From NCBI RefSeq assembly GCF_009725235.1, contig NZ_WJFC01000044.1, forward strand, positions 1 through 64,000: DNA of 64,000 nt, in the 5' to 3' direction. Positions 45,253 to 56,808 of this stretch are shown here, one piece after another (position 1 is the stretch's first letter; each line of letters opens with the position of its first letter). This stretch comes from Scytonema sp. UIC 10036 (GTDB lineage: Bacteria > Cyanobacteriota > Cyanobacteriia > Cyanobacteriales > Nostocaceae). Below the pieces are notes generated by a model. It was not told where the DNA came from and ran no database searches. It saw nothing but the letters and a program-made list of their open reading frames with translations. Made by a program: the position numbers and the translations under genes.

Positions 45253-45443
45253 GTTCTAAATTCCCATTTTCCATCTGGTTGTATAGCTACCTGAGTTTCA
45301 TCACCAGCGATGATGACGATTTCACCTACGCGTTCGTCCAACCGCACAAGATAAATGGGTCTGTACATCATCGTTAGGCGTCGGCATAGGAGAAAGCATT
45401 GCAATGTTTGTGCTGCTGTTGGGATAATTTTCGTACTCCTCAA
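45249..45443 (-). CDS. DUF6888 family protein
   Basis: A 64-residue protein (CRRLTMMYRPIYLVRLDERV, then GEIVIIAGDETQVAIQPDGK) of the DUF6888 family, partner of DUF6887. The first canonical start is a TTG that overlaps the GAGGAG ribosome-site-like sequence. A start a few codons inside, such as ATT at about 45429, would be spaced better. The N-terminus is therefore uncertain by a few residues. Confidence 0.75.
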   Translation of the reverse strand: MRSTKIIPTAAQTLQCFLLCRRLTMMYRPIYLVRLDERVGEIVIIAGDETQVAIQPDGKWEFRT

Positions 45444-45483
45444 TATTTTGTTTTTCTAGTTTAACGCTAAAAATGATGACAGC

Positions 45484-45517
45484 AAGAACGATAAGCCGTA
45501 CCCGGCTTATCGTTCTT
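45484..45517. terminator. Perfect 15-bp palindrome, likely bidirectional terminator or repeat
   Basis: AAGAACGATAAGCCG and CGGCTTATCGTTCTT pair perfectly around a 4-nt loop. It stands between the DUF6888 gene and ctaB. It shares its core with the dispersed repeat found upstream of gatA and inside the aldo/keto reductase gene. Confidence 0.65.
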
Positions 45518-45534
45518 AAATTTCCACTAAAGTT

Positions 45535-46491
45535 TTACCCTACAAGTAGATGCAACTTATCCACAACAGCATTAATAACATGATGTGTAACGGGCAAACT
45601 ATCAATAACCATGCCAAGACACAACAGCATCATGTAAGAAATGGAGTAAAGAAACAATCCTTTTGCTAATGTACGATCTTCAGGATTGTGAAGCAATTGC
45701 CACGCTTTGTGTATGAATATGACTCCCAACCAAAGGGCAATGACTGTATAGACTGTTCCACTTTGGTGTAGAGGATAAACGAGCAACAGTGTCGCTGCTA
45801 CAGTCACTAGGGTGTAGTACCAAATTTGCTGTACTGTTGGTTTTGTGCCAGCAACGACGGGAAGCATTGGGATGCCAACCTTTGCGTAGTCATCTCGAAT
45901 CATCAAAGCAAGGGACCAAAAGTGAGGCGGTGTCCACAAGAAGACGATCCCAAAGATAAGCCAAGCAGCCCAGCTTAATGTGCCAGTTACCGCCGCCCAA
46001 CCGACTAGCGCAGGAATTGCACCCGCCGCACCACCGATAACAATGTTTTGGGTACTGTGACGCTTGAGTAAATGCGTATAAATCAGTACGTAAAACACTA
46101 TGCCAGACATTGCTAGCAAGGCGGCTAGTAAGTTAGCAAAAACGGAGAGTAATGTGAAAGAGATAACAGCGAGTGCGAGAGCAAAAATTAAAGCATCGCG
46201 GGGCTGTACTTTACCAGAAGGGAGAGGGCGATGGCGCGTCCTCTCCATGTCATAGTCTATGTCTCGGTCATAAACGCAGTTAATAACTTGGGCGCTTGCA
46301 GCTGCCAAAGTACCACCAGCGAGCGTGACTAGTAACAGCAATGGGTTGACTTCCCCTTTAGCTGCTATCCACATACTTCCAGCTGTCGTAATGAGTAATA
46401 AGGGAATGATCCTGGGTTTTGTCAGCTGGTAGTAGCTATGAATAACCTGTAGAAATGTTTGGTGGTGGCGAGAGACATTAGTCTCGATCAT
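45535..46491 (-). CDS. ctaB: Protoheme IX farnesyltransferase (heme O synthase)
   Basis: Adds a farnesyl group to heme b to make heme O, in the membrane. The 318-residue UbiA-family protein has about nine membrane segments, [20 protein letters not shown] (first Asp motif) and the second loop region [19 protein letters not shown]. It works with CtaA, encoded 293 bp upstream on the same strand, to supply heme A for the oxidase genes at 50-54 kb. Confidence 0.95.
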   Translation of the reverse strand: MIETNVSRHHQTFLQVIHSYYQLTKPRIIPLLLITTAGSMWIAAKGEVNPLLLLVTLAGGTLAAASAQVINCVYDRDIDYDMERTRHRPLPSGKVQPRDALIFALALAVISFTLLSVFANLLAALLAMSGIVFYVLIYTHLLKRHSTQNIVIGGAAGAIPALVGWAAVTGTLSWAAWLIFGIVFLWTPPHFWSLALMIRDDYAKVGIPMLPVVAGTKPTVQQIWYYTLVTVAATLLLVYPLHQSGTVYTVIALWLGVIFIHKAWQLLHNPEDRTLAKGLFLYSISYMMLLCLGMVIDSLPVTHHVINAVVDKLHLLVG

Positions 46492-46624
46492 TTTGGCACT
46501 ATTTCCTTATGTTTCAACAAATTGATCTGCTTCTCATGCTCAAACTTAGAATTTTGGGTTTAAGATTTTGGTGCGTGGAAGTAACTTTTAAGTGTCAATT
46601 TTGTGCTTTTGCTCATGACAAATC

Positions 46625-46681
46625 ACCCCACACAAACCCTACCTGTTAGAAGAAGACGTGCCACAGATAGGGTGGGGTTTT
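46625..46681. terminator. Stem-loop between ctaA and ctaB
   Basis: ACCCC, ACCCTA and CTG pair with CAG, TAGGGT and GGGGT, followed by TTTT on the plus strand. It may be a processing signal or a relic, because both flanking genes run on the minus strand. Confidence 0.35.
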
Positions 46682-46784
46682 CACCAAAATTGCGAAACTT
46701 TTGACAATTAACAATTAACAAGTCATAACTAAACGTCCCCAAGCCAAAATCTCAAATCTAAAATCAATAAGAGCCAGTAGCTAA

Positions 46785-47744
46785 TTAGCTTGTAGGGTTG
46801 GCGTTGGCACTCTCTGGGTAAGAGTTGATCCCACGGCTACTAGCCCAGTCACGTAGTGCTAAAACTGTGAAAACCACCAAACTACCCAGTAAACAAGCTC
46901 CTACAGCTTGGTGAGAGACTGTCAGTGGTTCAACTTGAAGGTGCAACCTAAATGTTGCAACTCCTAACAAAAGTTGTATGATAAGTAACCCACCTGCTAT
47001 ATTTGCTAATTGCCGTAAAGTTGGATGCAATGCTGGTGTTCGCCAAGAGAGAAAAACAACTGCCAATGTTGCGACTGTTGGCGGCACCACGCCAATAATA
47101 TGGCTATACATCACAGTACACAGTTGGGAGCCTCCAAAACACTGGTGTAAAGCCCAACGAGAACCTACCAAGGCACCTAATATACTTTGTAGGTAGACTA
47201 AAACAGCAGCTGTTAAGCCTACCCATGGTAAATGACCAACGGTGCCAGTACCTTGATAGGGAGTGAGTGTACTGCCAATAACCAACAGAGTGATAAAAAA
47301 CAACAGTGCTGTTCCCAAGTGGGCGGTGACAATATCAAACCGCAAGAGTTCTGTTACGGTTAGTCCGCCCAGTATCCCTTGAAAAACGATGAGAAATAAG
47401 GCAAATGTCGATCCCCAAGGAAGCCAGCGAGGTAGGAATTGACGGTACCACCAAGATATTGCTACAAGTGCGATCGCGCCAATGCCAATTAATGCTGCAT
47501 CTAGCCTGTGAAACCACTCCAAGAACACTTGAAAATTCATTTGCTTGGTTGGCACCAATTCCCCGTAGCACAAAGGCCAATCCGGGCAAGCCAAACCAGC
47601 ATTCATCACGCGGGTAGCACTGCCTATTGCCATCAAAATCAAGGTGGCGGCACACAGTTTCCACACCAAGCGACGAATTCGTTCCTGTGGCACCTGTTGG
47701 GGCGCAGTTGTTGTATTTTGTTGTTTTAGGACAAATTCGCTCAT
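46785..47744 (-). CDS. ctaA: Heme A synthase
   Basis: Oxidises heme O to heme A. The 319-residue membrane protein has about eight segments, with heme-ligand His in the EWFHRLDAALIG helix, DIVTAHLGTALLFF, and a later VSHQAVGACLLG, plus the Cys pair in LACPDWPLC. ATG 47744 is chosen. A longer frame upstream only reads a duplicated 48-bp repeat (PVEQGVCSVLTSLEHK twice). It is divergent from the ctaCDE region. Confidence 0.93.
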   Translation of the reverse strand: MSEFVLKQQNTTTAPQQVPQERIRRLVWKLCAATLILMAIGSATRVMNAGLACPDWPLCYGELVPTKQMNFQVFLEWFHRLDAALIGIGAIALVAISWWYRQFLPRWLPWGSTFALFLIVFQGILGGLTVTELLRFDIVTAHLGTALLFFITLLVIGSTLTPYQGTGTVGHLPWVGLTAAVLVYLQSILGALVGSRWALHQCFGGSQLCTVMYSHIIGVVPPTVATLAVVFLSWRTPALHPTLRQLANIAGGLLIIQLLLGVATFRLHLQVEPLTVSHQAVGACLLGSLVVFTVLALRDWASSRGINSYPESANANPTS

Positions 47745-47777
47745 GAATGATACCTTTTGGCCACTTTTAGGAGCTAT

Positions 47778-47873
47778 CTTATGTTCCAAACTTGTCAATA
47801 CGGAACAGACACCTTGCTCAACAGGCTTATGTTCCAAACTTGTCAATACGGAACAGACACCTTGCTCAACAGG
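47778..47873. repeat. 48-bp perfect tandem duplication upstream of ctaA
   Basis: Two identical 48-bp copies, beginning CTTATGTTCCAAACTTGTCA, lie 33 bp before the ctaA start codon. It could hold promoter or regulatory elements in two copies. Confidence 0.9.
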
Positions 47874-48593
47874 GGAGACCCCGCACACAAGTGCCTCCCT
47901 ATCTCCACCTTAGCGTAATAGTCTAGGGTTGCAGATAGTCTCTCCATATACTTTGAACTATTTCAGCTACTTTTAGCCTGAAGTTTTAGAGATTTTTCAA
48001 GTTGTCAGGAATTGATTGTGATTGGTAGCCCTCCTCCTCATAAAATTTAATATTTTCTTAAAAATTGCTCCTGTTCGATCGCCGATCTACCGCTTCCCTA
48101 AAAACCTTTTCCCAAAAACTCAACGAACTGATATTCTTAGACGCTGCATATCTCGATACTAATTTTTTTTCCAAATAAAAATTTACTCCCTTTGGTGTAG
48201 AGCGCCATTTGGGATTCTTCAACCATCATAGCTCTAAATTTTCCATTAAGTCACATCATTTGATTATTCTAATTTAGAAAAAGTTGTTTTTTTGTCACGA
48301 GTTTGTCACCAATTAAAACTTAAGCTTCTTTACATAACCTTCAATCAAGAATAACAATAACTTGGTTAACATTCCAGGCTCATCTATCCCATCAATTCTG
48401 CTGTGTTTAACCCTAGATTTGTCAAGTGATACCATTTTGAATTTTGGATTGAGTAAAGCTTGTTCAGACTTAATCTAAGTCAACTATCTGTCGCATTATG
48501 TTTGCAATTTGGTGTGAGATTGCAGAATTGATTTCCCATGGCTTGGGAAACTCTTTTGTCTGTCATTACCACATTCATGGAAGAAACCCAATT
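47874..48593. other. Long intergenic region between ctaA and the ndhD pseudogene
   Basis: About 700 bp with no convincing gene. The segment 48430-48527 resembles the dispersed element at 12963-13081. Promoters for ctaA-ctaB and other genes may be here. Confidence 0.4.
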
Positions 48594-48749
48594 ATGATGA
48601 AACTCGATTTAGAATCCTGTAAAGAAAGTGCATTGGTGTATGAAGTCATAGTGGAAGTTGCAGGTGAAGTTTTTGAGATGCAAAGAAGTATGCTTTTAGT
48701 GAACGATCGACAAATATTCATTGGTTACAAACGCCAGTTAGAACCCTAA
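48594..48749 (+). CDS. Short hypothetical protein, unrecognised
   Basis: A 51-residue frame (MMKLDLESCKESALVYEVIV, then EVAGEVFEMQRSMLLVNDRQ) with a compact beta-like pattern. A longer start at 48498 adds 32 less protein-like residues. The ribosome site is weak. Could be a small gene or a fragment. Confidence 0.35.
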   Translation: MMKLDLESCKESALVYEVIVEVAGEVFEMQRSMLLVNDRQIFIGYKRQLEP

Positions 48750-48829
48750 TTACCTTATTAAATAGTGTACCGATGCTTTAGCAGGTTTTCAACAGTTCGC
48801 GTGTATTTTCACTATAAGGAACCAAGAGC

Positions 48830-49855
48830 ATGAGCGATCAATTTCCTTGGCTGAGCATAATCATTTTGTTGCCATTAGTTGCTTGTTTACCTATTCCATT
48901 TATCCCAGATAAAGATGGCAAAACTATTCGCTGGTACGCTTTGGGAGTAGGGATAATGGAACTATTTCTCATCAGCTATGTCTTCTACAGTAATTAGAAT
49001 TTAGACAATCCTGGATTGCAACTGGTAGAGAATTATTCTTGGATACCGCAACTAGGTTTGAATTGGTCTGTGGCAATTGATGGTCTTTCCATGCCTTTAG
49101 TACTGCTAACAGGTTTAGTAACTACCTTAGCAACTTTTGCAGGTTGGAATGTTTGCCAAAAGCCACGCTTGTTTTACTTTCTGATGCTGGTAATGTTCAG
49201 CGCTCAAATTGGCGTGTTTGTTTCTCAGGATTTGCTGCTATTCTTTCTCATGTGGGAACTAGAACTAGTGCCAGTGTACTTGCTGATCTCCATCTGGGGA
49301 GGTCAAAAGCGGAGATATGCAGCTACTAAATTTATTCTTTACACAGCCACTGCCTCACTCTTTATTCTGCTAGCAGGTTTTGCAATGGCATTCTCTGGAG
49401 ATACTATTACCTTTGACATGGTAACTCTAGGAATGAGACATTATCCAAAAGCATTTGAGTTAGTTGTTTATGCAGGATTTTTAATTGCTTTTGGTACAAA
49501 GCTAGCAATTTTTCCCTTACATACTTGGTTACCTGATGCTCATGGTGAAGCATCGGCACCTGGTTCAATGATTCTAGCTGGCGTGTTGTTGAAGATGGGT
49601 AGATATGGGCTAATTCGCATCAATATGGAAATGCTTTCTGATGCTCATGTCACATTTGCCCCAGTATTGGCTATTTTAGGCGTAGTAAACATCATCTATG
49701 GTGCTTGCTGTGCTTATGCTCAAACAAACCTCAAGCGGCGTTTAGCTTACTCTTCAATTGCTCATATGGGGTTTGTGTTGATCGGCATTGCTTGTTATGA
49801 AGAGCACCAACATTGGCTGATACTTCTGAAGTTCAGTTTAGGGCTTAGCTGGTGA
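48830..49855 (+). pseudogene. ndhD: ndhD-like NDH-1 subunit 4, nonsense-disrupted and 3'-truncated
   Basis: The frame begins [20 protein letters not shown] and runs to an in-frame TAG at 48995-48997. It continues in the same frame with [55 protein letters not shown] and [20 protein letters not shown], to [15 protein letters not shown], after which the sequence diverges and stops. The last third of NdhD is missing. A 16-bp inverted repeat begins 6 bp beyond the end. So it is a dead copy of a proton-translocating NDH-1 subunit; a working copy must exist elsewhere. Confidence 0.88.
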
Positions 49856-49860
49856 TGTCA

Positions 49861-49927
49861 TGCCTTCAGCAGGCTTGATATAATCAATACAATGACTCAT
49901 AAGCGTTTGCAAAGCCTGCTGAAGGCA
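49861..49927. repeat. Perfect 16-bp inverted repeat after the ndhD fragment
   Basis: TGCCTTCAGCAGGCTT at 49861-49876 and its exact inverse at 49912-49927, with a 35-nt loop. It may be the end of a small mobile element that removed the 3' part of ndhD. No gene follows until 50209. Confidence 0.75.
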
Positions 49928-50208
49928 ATTGTTCACCACCAAGTCATGAAATCCCTTTTCCCTTTTTCCTTTTCCCTCGTCCCCGATCCCTAACGCCAAC
50001 AAGTAAGGGTCGGGATATTTCTTGAAGTCACAGAATGTTTGGCAACCAAATGGTCAGCATGAGGGTAAGACGTGGGGCTTCTGACGGGCTAGCTAAAAAT
50101 TAATAAAAATTTTACACCTTTACTCTCCATGTCACTTAGGCTGAACTAGTGTAGAAAGTGAGTATGCTGCTCGGTCTAACGTAAAGTCACTAACTAACAT
50201 AGAAACCC

Positions 50209-51291
50209 GTGAAAATTCCAAGTACAATCTGGACGTTACTCATTGGCATAGTGTTGACCCTAGTCAGCCTGTGGTTCGGAACAAATCATGGACTCATGCC
50301 AACAGCAGCCTCAGAGGAAGCATCTTTAGTGGACGGTTTGTTCAATGCGATGATGACCGTATCTATTGGTATTTTCCTGCTTGTTGAATGTGTTCTAATA
50401 TACTCATCAATTAAGTATCGCCATCGTGCAGGTGATAATTCAGATGGACCTCCGGTACATGGAAACGTACCTTTAGAAATCCTGTGGACAGCGATTCCTG
50501 CTCTTATCGTTATTGGTATATCTGTTTACAGCTTTGATGTTTATAATGAAATGGGTGGTTTTAATCCCCATGCTGTTCACGACGCTCCTGTCACTCCACA
50601 AGCAATGAAAATGCCAGGAGCCGCAATAGCAGCAACTTTATCCGATACACCCCCAAGCACTGAACCCAATACAAACCAGGAAAAAGCTGCTGAGGCAATG
50701 CAAGATCCAGCCACAACAGAAATTCGCAATTCCGACCAAATTCCTCAACTCCGGAATGCACCTGGTGTAGGGAGTGTTGCTCCCACAATTGGACCTACAC
50801 CCGGAAATGAAGGTAAACCACCCGCATTGGTAGTCAACGTTACAGGTTTGCAATACGCTTGGATTTTTACCTACCCAGAAACCGGAATCACCACTGGTGA
50901 AATGCACGTTCCCGTAGGACGTGAAGTCCAACTAAATATTGCTGCCAATGACGTTATCCATGCTTTTTGGGTGCCAGAATTCCGCTTAAAGCAAGATGCG
51001 ATCCCAGGCAGGCAAAGCGAGCTTCGCTTTACGCCCAGTAAAGAAGGTGACTATCCGCTCATTTGTGCGGAACTCTGTGGTCCCTACCATGGTGCAATGA
51101 GGTCACAAGTTGTCGTGGAAAAGCCAGAAGAGTTTCAACAATGGCTGCAAGAACAGCAAGTAGCTACCAATGAAGATCTCAACAAAGCAGTTGCTGTAAA
51201 TCCTGCTGAATTATCTCCTTCTGAATTCCTCACTCCTTACACTCATAACATGGGAATTCAACCTGAGTTGTTACATCAAATTCACAATTAG
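50209..51291 (+). CDS. ctaC: Cytochrome c oxidase subunit II
   Basis: Carries the CuA centre that takes electrons from cytochrome c. The 360-residue protein starts at GTG, with two membrane segments (about residues 7-27 and 48-70), a third hydrophobic stretch (about 95-112), and a C-terminal cupredoxin domain with HAFWVPEFRLKQDAIPGR and CAELCGPYHGAMRS, which hold the Cys, His and Met ligands. An unusual Thr/Pro/Asn-rich insert of about 75 residues (about 125-200) separates the membrane part from the copper domain. First gene of ctaC-ctaD-ctaE. Confidence 0.95.
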   Translation: MKIPSTIWTLLIGIVLTLVSLWFGTNHGLMPTAASEEASLVDGLFNAMMTVSIGIFLLVECVLIYSSIKYRHRAGDNSDGPPVHGNVPLEILWTAIPALIVIGISVYSFDVYNEMGGFNPHAVHDAPVTPQAMKMPGAAIAATLSDTPPSTEPNTNQEKAAEAMQDPATTEIRNSDQIPQLRNAPGVGSVAPTIGPTPGNEGKPPALVVNVTGLQYAWIFTYPETGITTGEMHVPVGREVQLNIAANDVIHAFWVPEFRLKQDAIPGRQSELRFTPSKEGDYPLICAELCGPYHGAMRSQVVVEKPEEFQQWLQEQQVATNEDLNKAVAVNPAELSPSEFLTPYTHNMGIQPELLHQIHN

Positions 51292-51292
51292 T

Positions 51293-51392
51293 TAAGAGTT
51301 AGTGGTTAGTGGTTAGTGGTTAGTGGTTAGTGGTTAGTCGTATTTCCACTAACAACTAACAACCAACAACTAACAACCAACAACTAACTAAG
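51293..51392. repeat. GTTAGTG array and inverse AACAACC array
   Basis: Fills most of the ctaC-ctaD gap. It may lower or tune coupling between the two genes. Confidence 0.85.
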
Positions 51393-51408
51393 AACCAAAA
51401 TACTTCCT

Positions 51409-53220
<1,812 letters not shown>

Positions 53221-53232
53221 AACGAAAGATTC

Positions 53233-53856
53233 ATGCAAAGTCAAATTATCGATCCAGCGAAGGCTGACCTAAATCATCACCATGCAGCAACTGTAGATGC
53301 CCATCATGAAGAACATCCAGACCATCGTATATTTGGTTTGCTCATGTTCTTGGTTGCTGAAGGAATGATTTTTATGGGGTTGTTCGGAGCTTATTTAGCT
53401 TACCGTTCTACACTCCCTGTTTGGCCTCCCGAAGGTACACCTGAATTGGAACTATTGTTACCTGGAGTTAACACGGTTAACCTAATTGCTAGCAGTTTTG
53501 TCATTCACAATGCAGATTCCGCAATCAAAAAGAATGATATCAAAGGAACACAATTATGGATGGCAATTACTGCCGCAATGGGTATTATTTTCTTAGTAGG
53601 ACAGGTGTATGAATACACCCATCTAGAATTTGGTTTGACTACTAATTTGTTTGCCAGTGCATTTTATGTCTTAACTGGTTTCCACGGTTTACACGTAACT
53701 GTTGGTGTTTTAGCAATTCTTGCTGTATTGTGGCGATCGCTGAAGAAAGATCACTATAGCAACGAACATCATTTTGGCATACAAGCAGCCGAAATTTACT
53801 GGCACTTTGTTGATGTAATTTGGATTATCCTTTTTGGGTTGCTGTATTTGCTGTAG
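53233..53856 (+). CDS. ctaE: Cytochrome c oxidase subunit III
   Basis: A 207-residue membrane protein with five segments: HRIFGLLMFLVAEGMIFMGL, VNLIASSFVIHNADSAIK, FYVLTGFHGLHVTVGV and YWHFVDVIWIILFGLLYLL. It stabilises subunit I and proton uptake. A strong terminator follows 33 bp after its stop. Confidence 0.95.
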   Translation: MQSQIIDPAKADLNHHHAATVDAHHEEHPDHRIFGLLMFLVAEGMIFMGLFGAYLAYRSTLPVWPPEGTPELELLLPGVNTVNLIASSFVIHNADSAIKKNDIKGTQLWMAITAAMGIIFLVGQVYEYTHLEFGLTTNLFASAFYVLTGFHGLHVTVGVLAILAVLWRSLKKDHYSNEHHFGIQAAEIYWHFVDVIWIILFGLLYLL

Positions 53857-53889
53857 CTTCCCGACAAAGAAAACCAACGAAAACTTAGA

Positions 53890-53924
53890 AAACGAGCTTC
53901 GTAAGTATGTTACGAAGCTCGTTT
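53890..53924 (+). terminator. Terminator after ctaE
   Basis: AAACGAGCTTCGTAA and TTACGAAGCTCGTTT pair perfectly over 15 bases with a 5-nt loop and end in TTT. Marks the end of the ctaCDE unit. Confidence 0.85.
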
Positions 53925-53985
53925 ATGCTTTACGAATGTTGCGTTCTGAAATTGTTATAAAAATTCATATTTTTTTCAGAGTTTG

Positions 53986-54231
53986 CTAAGAATGCTTGAA
54001 TGGAAGAAAAACCAATATGTCGAATTCAAACTCACGAGCTATTAAGATCGTGCCCGCGACAATGAGTAGCACTCCTACTGAGTGATGAAGAATTGTCGTA
54101 TTATTATCTCCGAGCGCGTTTCTGAAAAATTTCCGACTAGCGTTATTCCAGTAAGCACTAGGCTTATAGTAAGTCAAAATAATGGTAAGGAATCCAGAAA
54201 AAAGACAGGCGGAACCGTTGATGAGACGCAT
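53986..54231 (-). CDS. Small membrane protein, unrecognised
   Basis: An 81-residue protein with two hydrophobic segments (about residues 5-21 and 50-64, HSVGVLLIVAGTILI) and a short polar C-terminus. No signature motif. The ribosome site is weak. Convergent with ctaE. Confidence 0.5.
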   Translation of the reverse strand: MRLINGSACLFSGFLTIILTYYKPSAYWNNASRKFFRNALGDNNTTILHHSVGVLLIVAGTILIAREFEFDILVFLPFKHS

Positions 54232-54347
54232 TTGAAAAATCCCTGAAGTCTGAAGAAAAGCACCAAGTCGTACTGTAGATGTCAGTTTTTAAAATGAAAA
54301 ACGGTGGTTGTCCACCACATTAATTTTGATGGGTAAGCAGACAGATC

Positions 54348-54460
54348 CCCAACTCTCGTTCCCAGCCTCAGGCTGGGAATGCCTGAAGGGAGGCTCTGCC
54401 TCCTGTATCGCCCTGCGGAGCCTCGCAGTTTGCATTCACAAACCTTGGCACTGGAACGAG
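54348..54460. repeat. CGTTCCCAGCCTCAGGCTGG palindromic repeat cluster
   Basis: Two foldbacks plus GAGGCTCTGCCTCC. Same family as 22.1, 41.9 and 44.9 kb. Confidence 0.85.
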
Positions 54461-54762
54461 AGAGGAAAAATCGTTTCACCCATCAGAATTAATGTAGAGA
54501 TATAGCAGATTTCTATCGAGTGAAGCACAGCCTCAGAAGATCTCATAGCTTGTGGGGTGGGTATTCTTACCCGCCCGAATGTACCTCATTGAATGGCAAC
54601 CCGCCATAAATCTCTAAAAGAATAATAATCATAAAGAAGGCAAGAATCTCTAAAATTTTACAAATTCTGCGAATTTCCCTTGGTAAACATACTTCAAGCA
54701 CAATTAGCTGTTTTGGATCGCTCGCAATACTACGTAGATTTTGCTAAAAACACAAATTCAAG

Positions 54763-54882
54763 GTAGGTTGGGGAGCCACTCGCGTGCTCTGGTTTCCAGA
54801 GTTGAGCGATGTGGCGTTTGAGGAACGAAACCCAACATTTATCAGCATTTGTTGGGTTTCGCTTATGCTCTACCCAACCTAC
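54763..54882. repeat. GTAGGTTGGG foldback element, enlarged copy
   Basis: Ends GTAGGTTGGG and CCCAACCTAC with internal GAAACCCAACA and TGTTGGGTTTC. About 40 bp of extra sequence near the left end (GAGCCACTCGCGTGCTCTGG) distinguishes it from the 76-bp copy. Confidence 0.75.
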
Positions 54883-54970
54883 AATTTTTGGTGCAACAGG
54901 TTTAACACCACCTCCATTAGTCACATTGAAAGCCTTAGGAGCAGTAGAAAAATAATTTTTCCGTCATATT

Positions 54971-56143
54971 TTATTGAGCCAGCCAAATATTAACTCTCCT
55001 GTCAAACCCCCCACTAGCAAGCATTATTCCATTGGGACTAAAAGCAATGGTGCTCACCCAATCGGTATGCCCGTAAAGTGTATTTAATAACTCACCTGTA
55101 GTTAAATTCCACAGTTTAATTCCATCTCTGCCTGCACTTGCAAGAGTTTGCCCGTTGGGGCTGATGGTAATTGCATTCACCCAGTTATTATGCCCTGTCA
55201 AAGTACGAACTAGCGTTCCGGTACTAGTATCCCAAATTTTGATTGTGCGATCGCGACTGGCACTCACAAAATTACTTCCATCTGGGGTAAACACTATTTT
55301 AGTGATAGTGTTCACATGAGCACTTGGAATCGTGCGGATTAATCTTCCAGAGTTTAAATCCCAGAATTTAATAATACCTCTTCTGTCACCACTAACAAGT
55401 GTTTGACCATCAGGACTAATTGCTAGTGAATAAATAAAATTATCAAAGCGCACCAAAGTAGCAAGCGGACGCTGCTGTAGCAAATCCCACAAGCGGATAC
55501 CGTCTAAAGCACCACTAGCAAGGATTTTACTATCTGGAGTCACTGCTAGGGATAGCACATTGCTGGTATGCCCTACAAAGGAACGAGTAAACCGATTATT
55601 GCCCAAATTCCAAAGGTTAATGGTATTGTCAGAGCTAGCACTTGCTAAAGTTTGACCGTCTGGCGAAATCAATATAGATTCCACTGCTGTTTTATGTGCT
55701 CTGTCAATCCGGGCAACTATTTTACCAGTTGACATACTCCATATACGGATAATTCCCTCATTTTCTGCTCCACCACCAGCAAGAATTTGACCATTAGGAC
55801 TAAAGGCAAGAGATTTAATGGTTCCTATATTTTCTCTGAAGCTATATAACAATCGTGCATTGGTAAAGTTAGTTGATGGTTCGGGAACTGATATATCTTG
55901 AGTTTGAGATATGGTTTGCTCTTCGGCAAGAACGGTAGAAGAAATTGGAAATAAGGGAACAATAGCAGTAGCACTTGCCAAACCCAGTAGCGTTATAAAA
56001 TTTTTTTTAGAGAAAATTTGGGATTTTAGATTTGCTAACCACTTGTATTGAAAGATTTTCTCTCTCAAACAGGGATTGCATCCGCCTGACAACTTGGAGC
56101 CAAGGTTTTCTTTAGCGAATTTATTCTTTTTCGATACAAGCAT
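54971..56143 (-). CDS. WD40-repeat protein with N-terminal membrane or export signal
   Basis: A 390-residue protein. A hydrophobic segment (about 47-70, ITLLGLASATAIVPLFPISS) suggests export or membrane anchoring after a basic N-terminus. About seven WD40 repeats follow, each with SPDGQTLAS and IRLWDL or IKIWDT, forming a complete propeller. Such proteins usually scaffold protein complexes. No enzyme domain is attached. Confidence 0.9.
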   Translation of the reverse strand: MLVSKKNKFAKENLGSKLSGGCNPCLREKIFQYKWLANLKSQIFSKKNFITLLGLASATAIVPLFPISSTVLAEEQTISQTQDISVPEPSTNFTNARLLYSFRENIGTIKSLAFSPNGQILAGGGAENEGIIRIWSMSTGKIVARIDRAHKTAVESILISPDGQTLASASSDNTINLWNLGNNRFTRSFVGHTSNVLSLAVTPDSKILASGALDGIRLWDLLQQRPLATLVRFDNFIYSLAISPDGQTLVSGDRRGIIKFWDLNSGRLIRTIPSAHVNTITKIVFTPDGSNFVSASRDRTIKIWDTSTGTLVRTLTGHNNWVNAITISPNGQTLASAGRDGIKLWNLTTGELLNTLYGHTDWVSTIAFSPNGIMLASGGFDRRVNIWLAQ

Positions 56144-56255
56144 ATACTTGACACAATATAATTTTTACTGTGTTTTTAAGTATACCTTGTGATGAAAAGT
56201 AGAGGAGCATAATGCTTAAAACCAGCAAAAACTCCCCAAATTAACAGAAAAATTA

Positions 56256-56549
56256 TTAATACGGCGGTTTTTTCTTAGACACTGTTAGCAGGGGTAGGGC
56301 GGAACTTGACGAGCGATCCGGTAAGTAATGCTGTACGACAGGTTCTTCAGGTAAAGGGGGACGTTGCTGAACGCGCCACAATCTGTATGCAAGGGTTACA
56401 CCTGCTGTCCCCAAACCAATGACAAACAAAGACCAACTGTCATTAAATCCACCAATTACAGCATCTACGATTCCCATCGTAATCAAGACACTGATGATTG
56501 GTTCTCTACGGTAGGCTGATTTCACAAAACGGGGAAATATAACATTCAT
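56256..56549 (-). CDS. Small membrane protein, unrecognised
   Basis: A 97-residue protein with two membrane segments (about residues 17-34 and 40-57, WSLFVIGLGTAGVTLAYRLW) followed by a proline-rich cytoplasmic tail (QQRPPLPEEPVV). Looks conserved-type but the family is not identified. Confidence 0.6.
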   Translation of the reverse strand: MNVIFPRFVKSAYRREPIISVLITMGIVDAVIGGFNDSWSLFVIGLGTAGVTLAYRLWRVQQRPPLPEEPVVQHYLPDRSSSSALPLLTVSKKKPPY

Positions 56550-56808
56550 CGCAGCTTAGTTTATTCGGTGTTAATTTTTTCTGTAAATATACTAAGAATA
56601 TCTCAATTACAAACGACGCTCTGATTGAGAGCCTCTTCTTCATTATACTTTCGTAAAGTCAACGAAAGCATCCTGAAAGATTGAGAGCGGTAGTAAAGAC
56701 ACGAGGTATTAGGGCTATTACCTTGATTAAGTCAAAACCAGCCGATCGCTCAGCTGGTCAACTCACTTTAAATTCACTGGTTACTGGTCACTGGTCACTG
56801 GTCACTGG

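Larger units (their letters stand above)
54232..54970. other. Repeat-rich intergenic region
   Basis: No gene. Contains a GCCTGAGGCTGGGAATGC-type element at about 54350-54460 and a long copy of the GTAGGTTGGG foldback at 54763-54882. Confidence 0.6.

Noticed and set aside
47745..47888. 48-residue N-terminal extension of CtaA
   Set aside because: It translates the 48-bp duplication twice; MSEFVLK at 47744 is the credible start.
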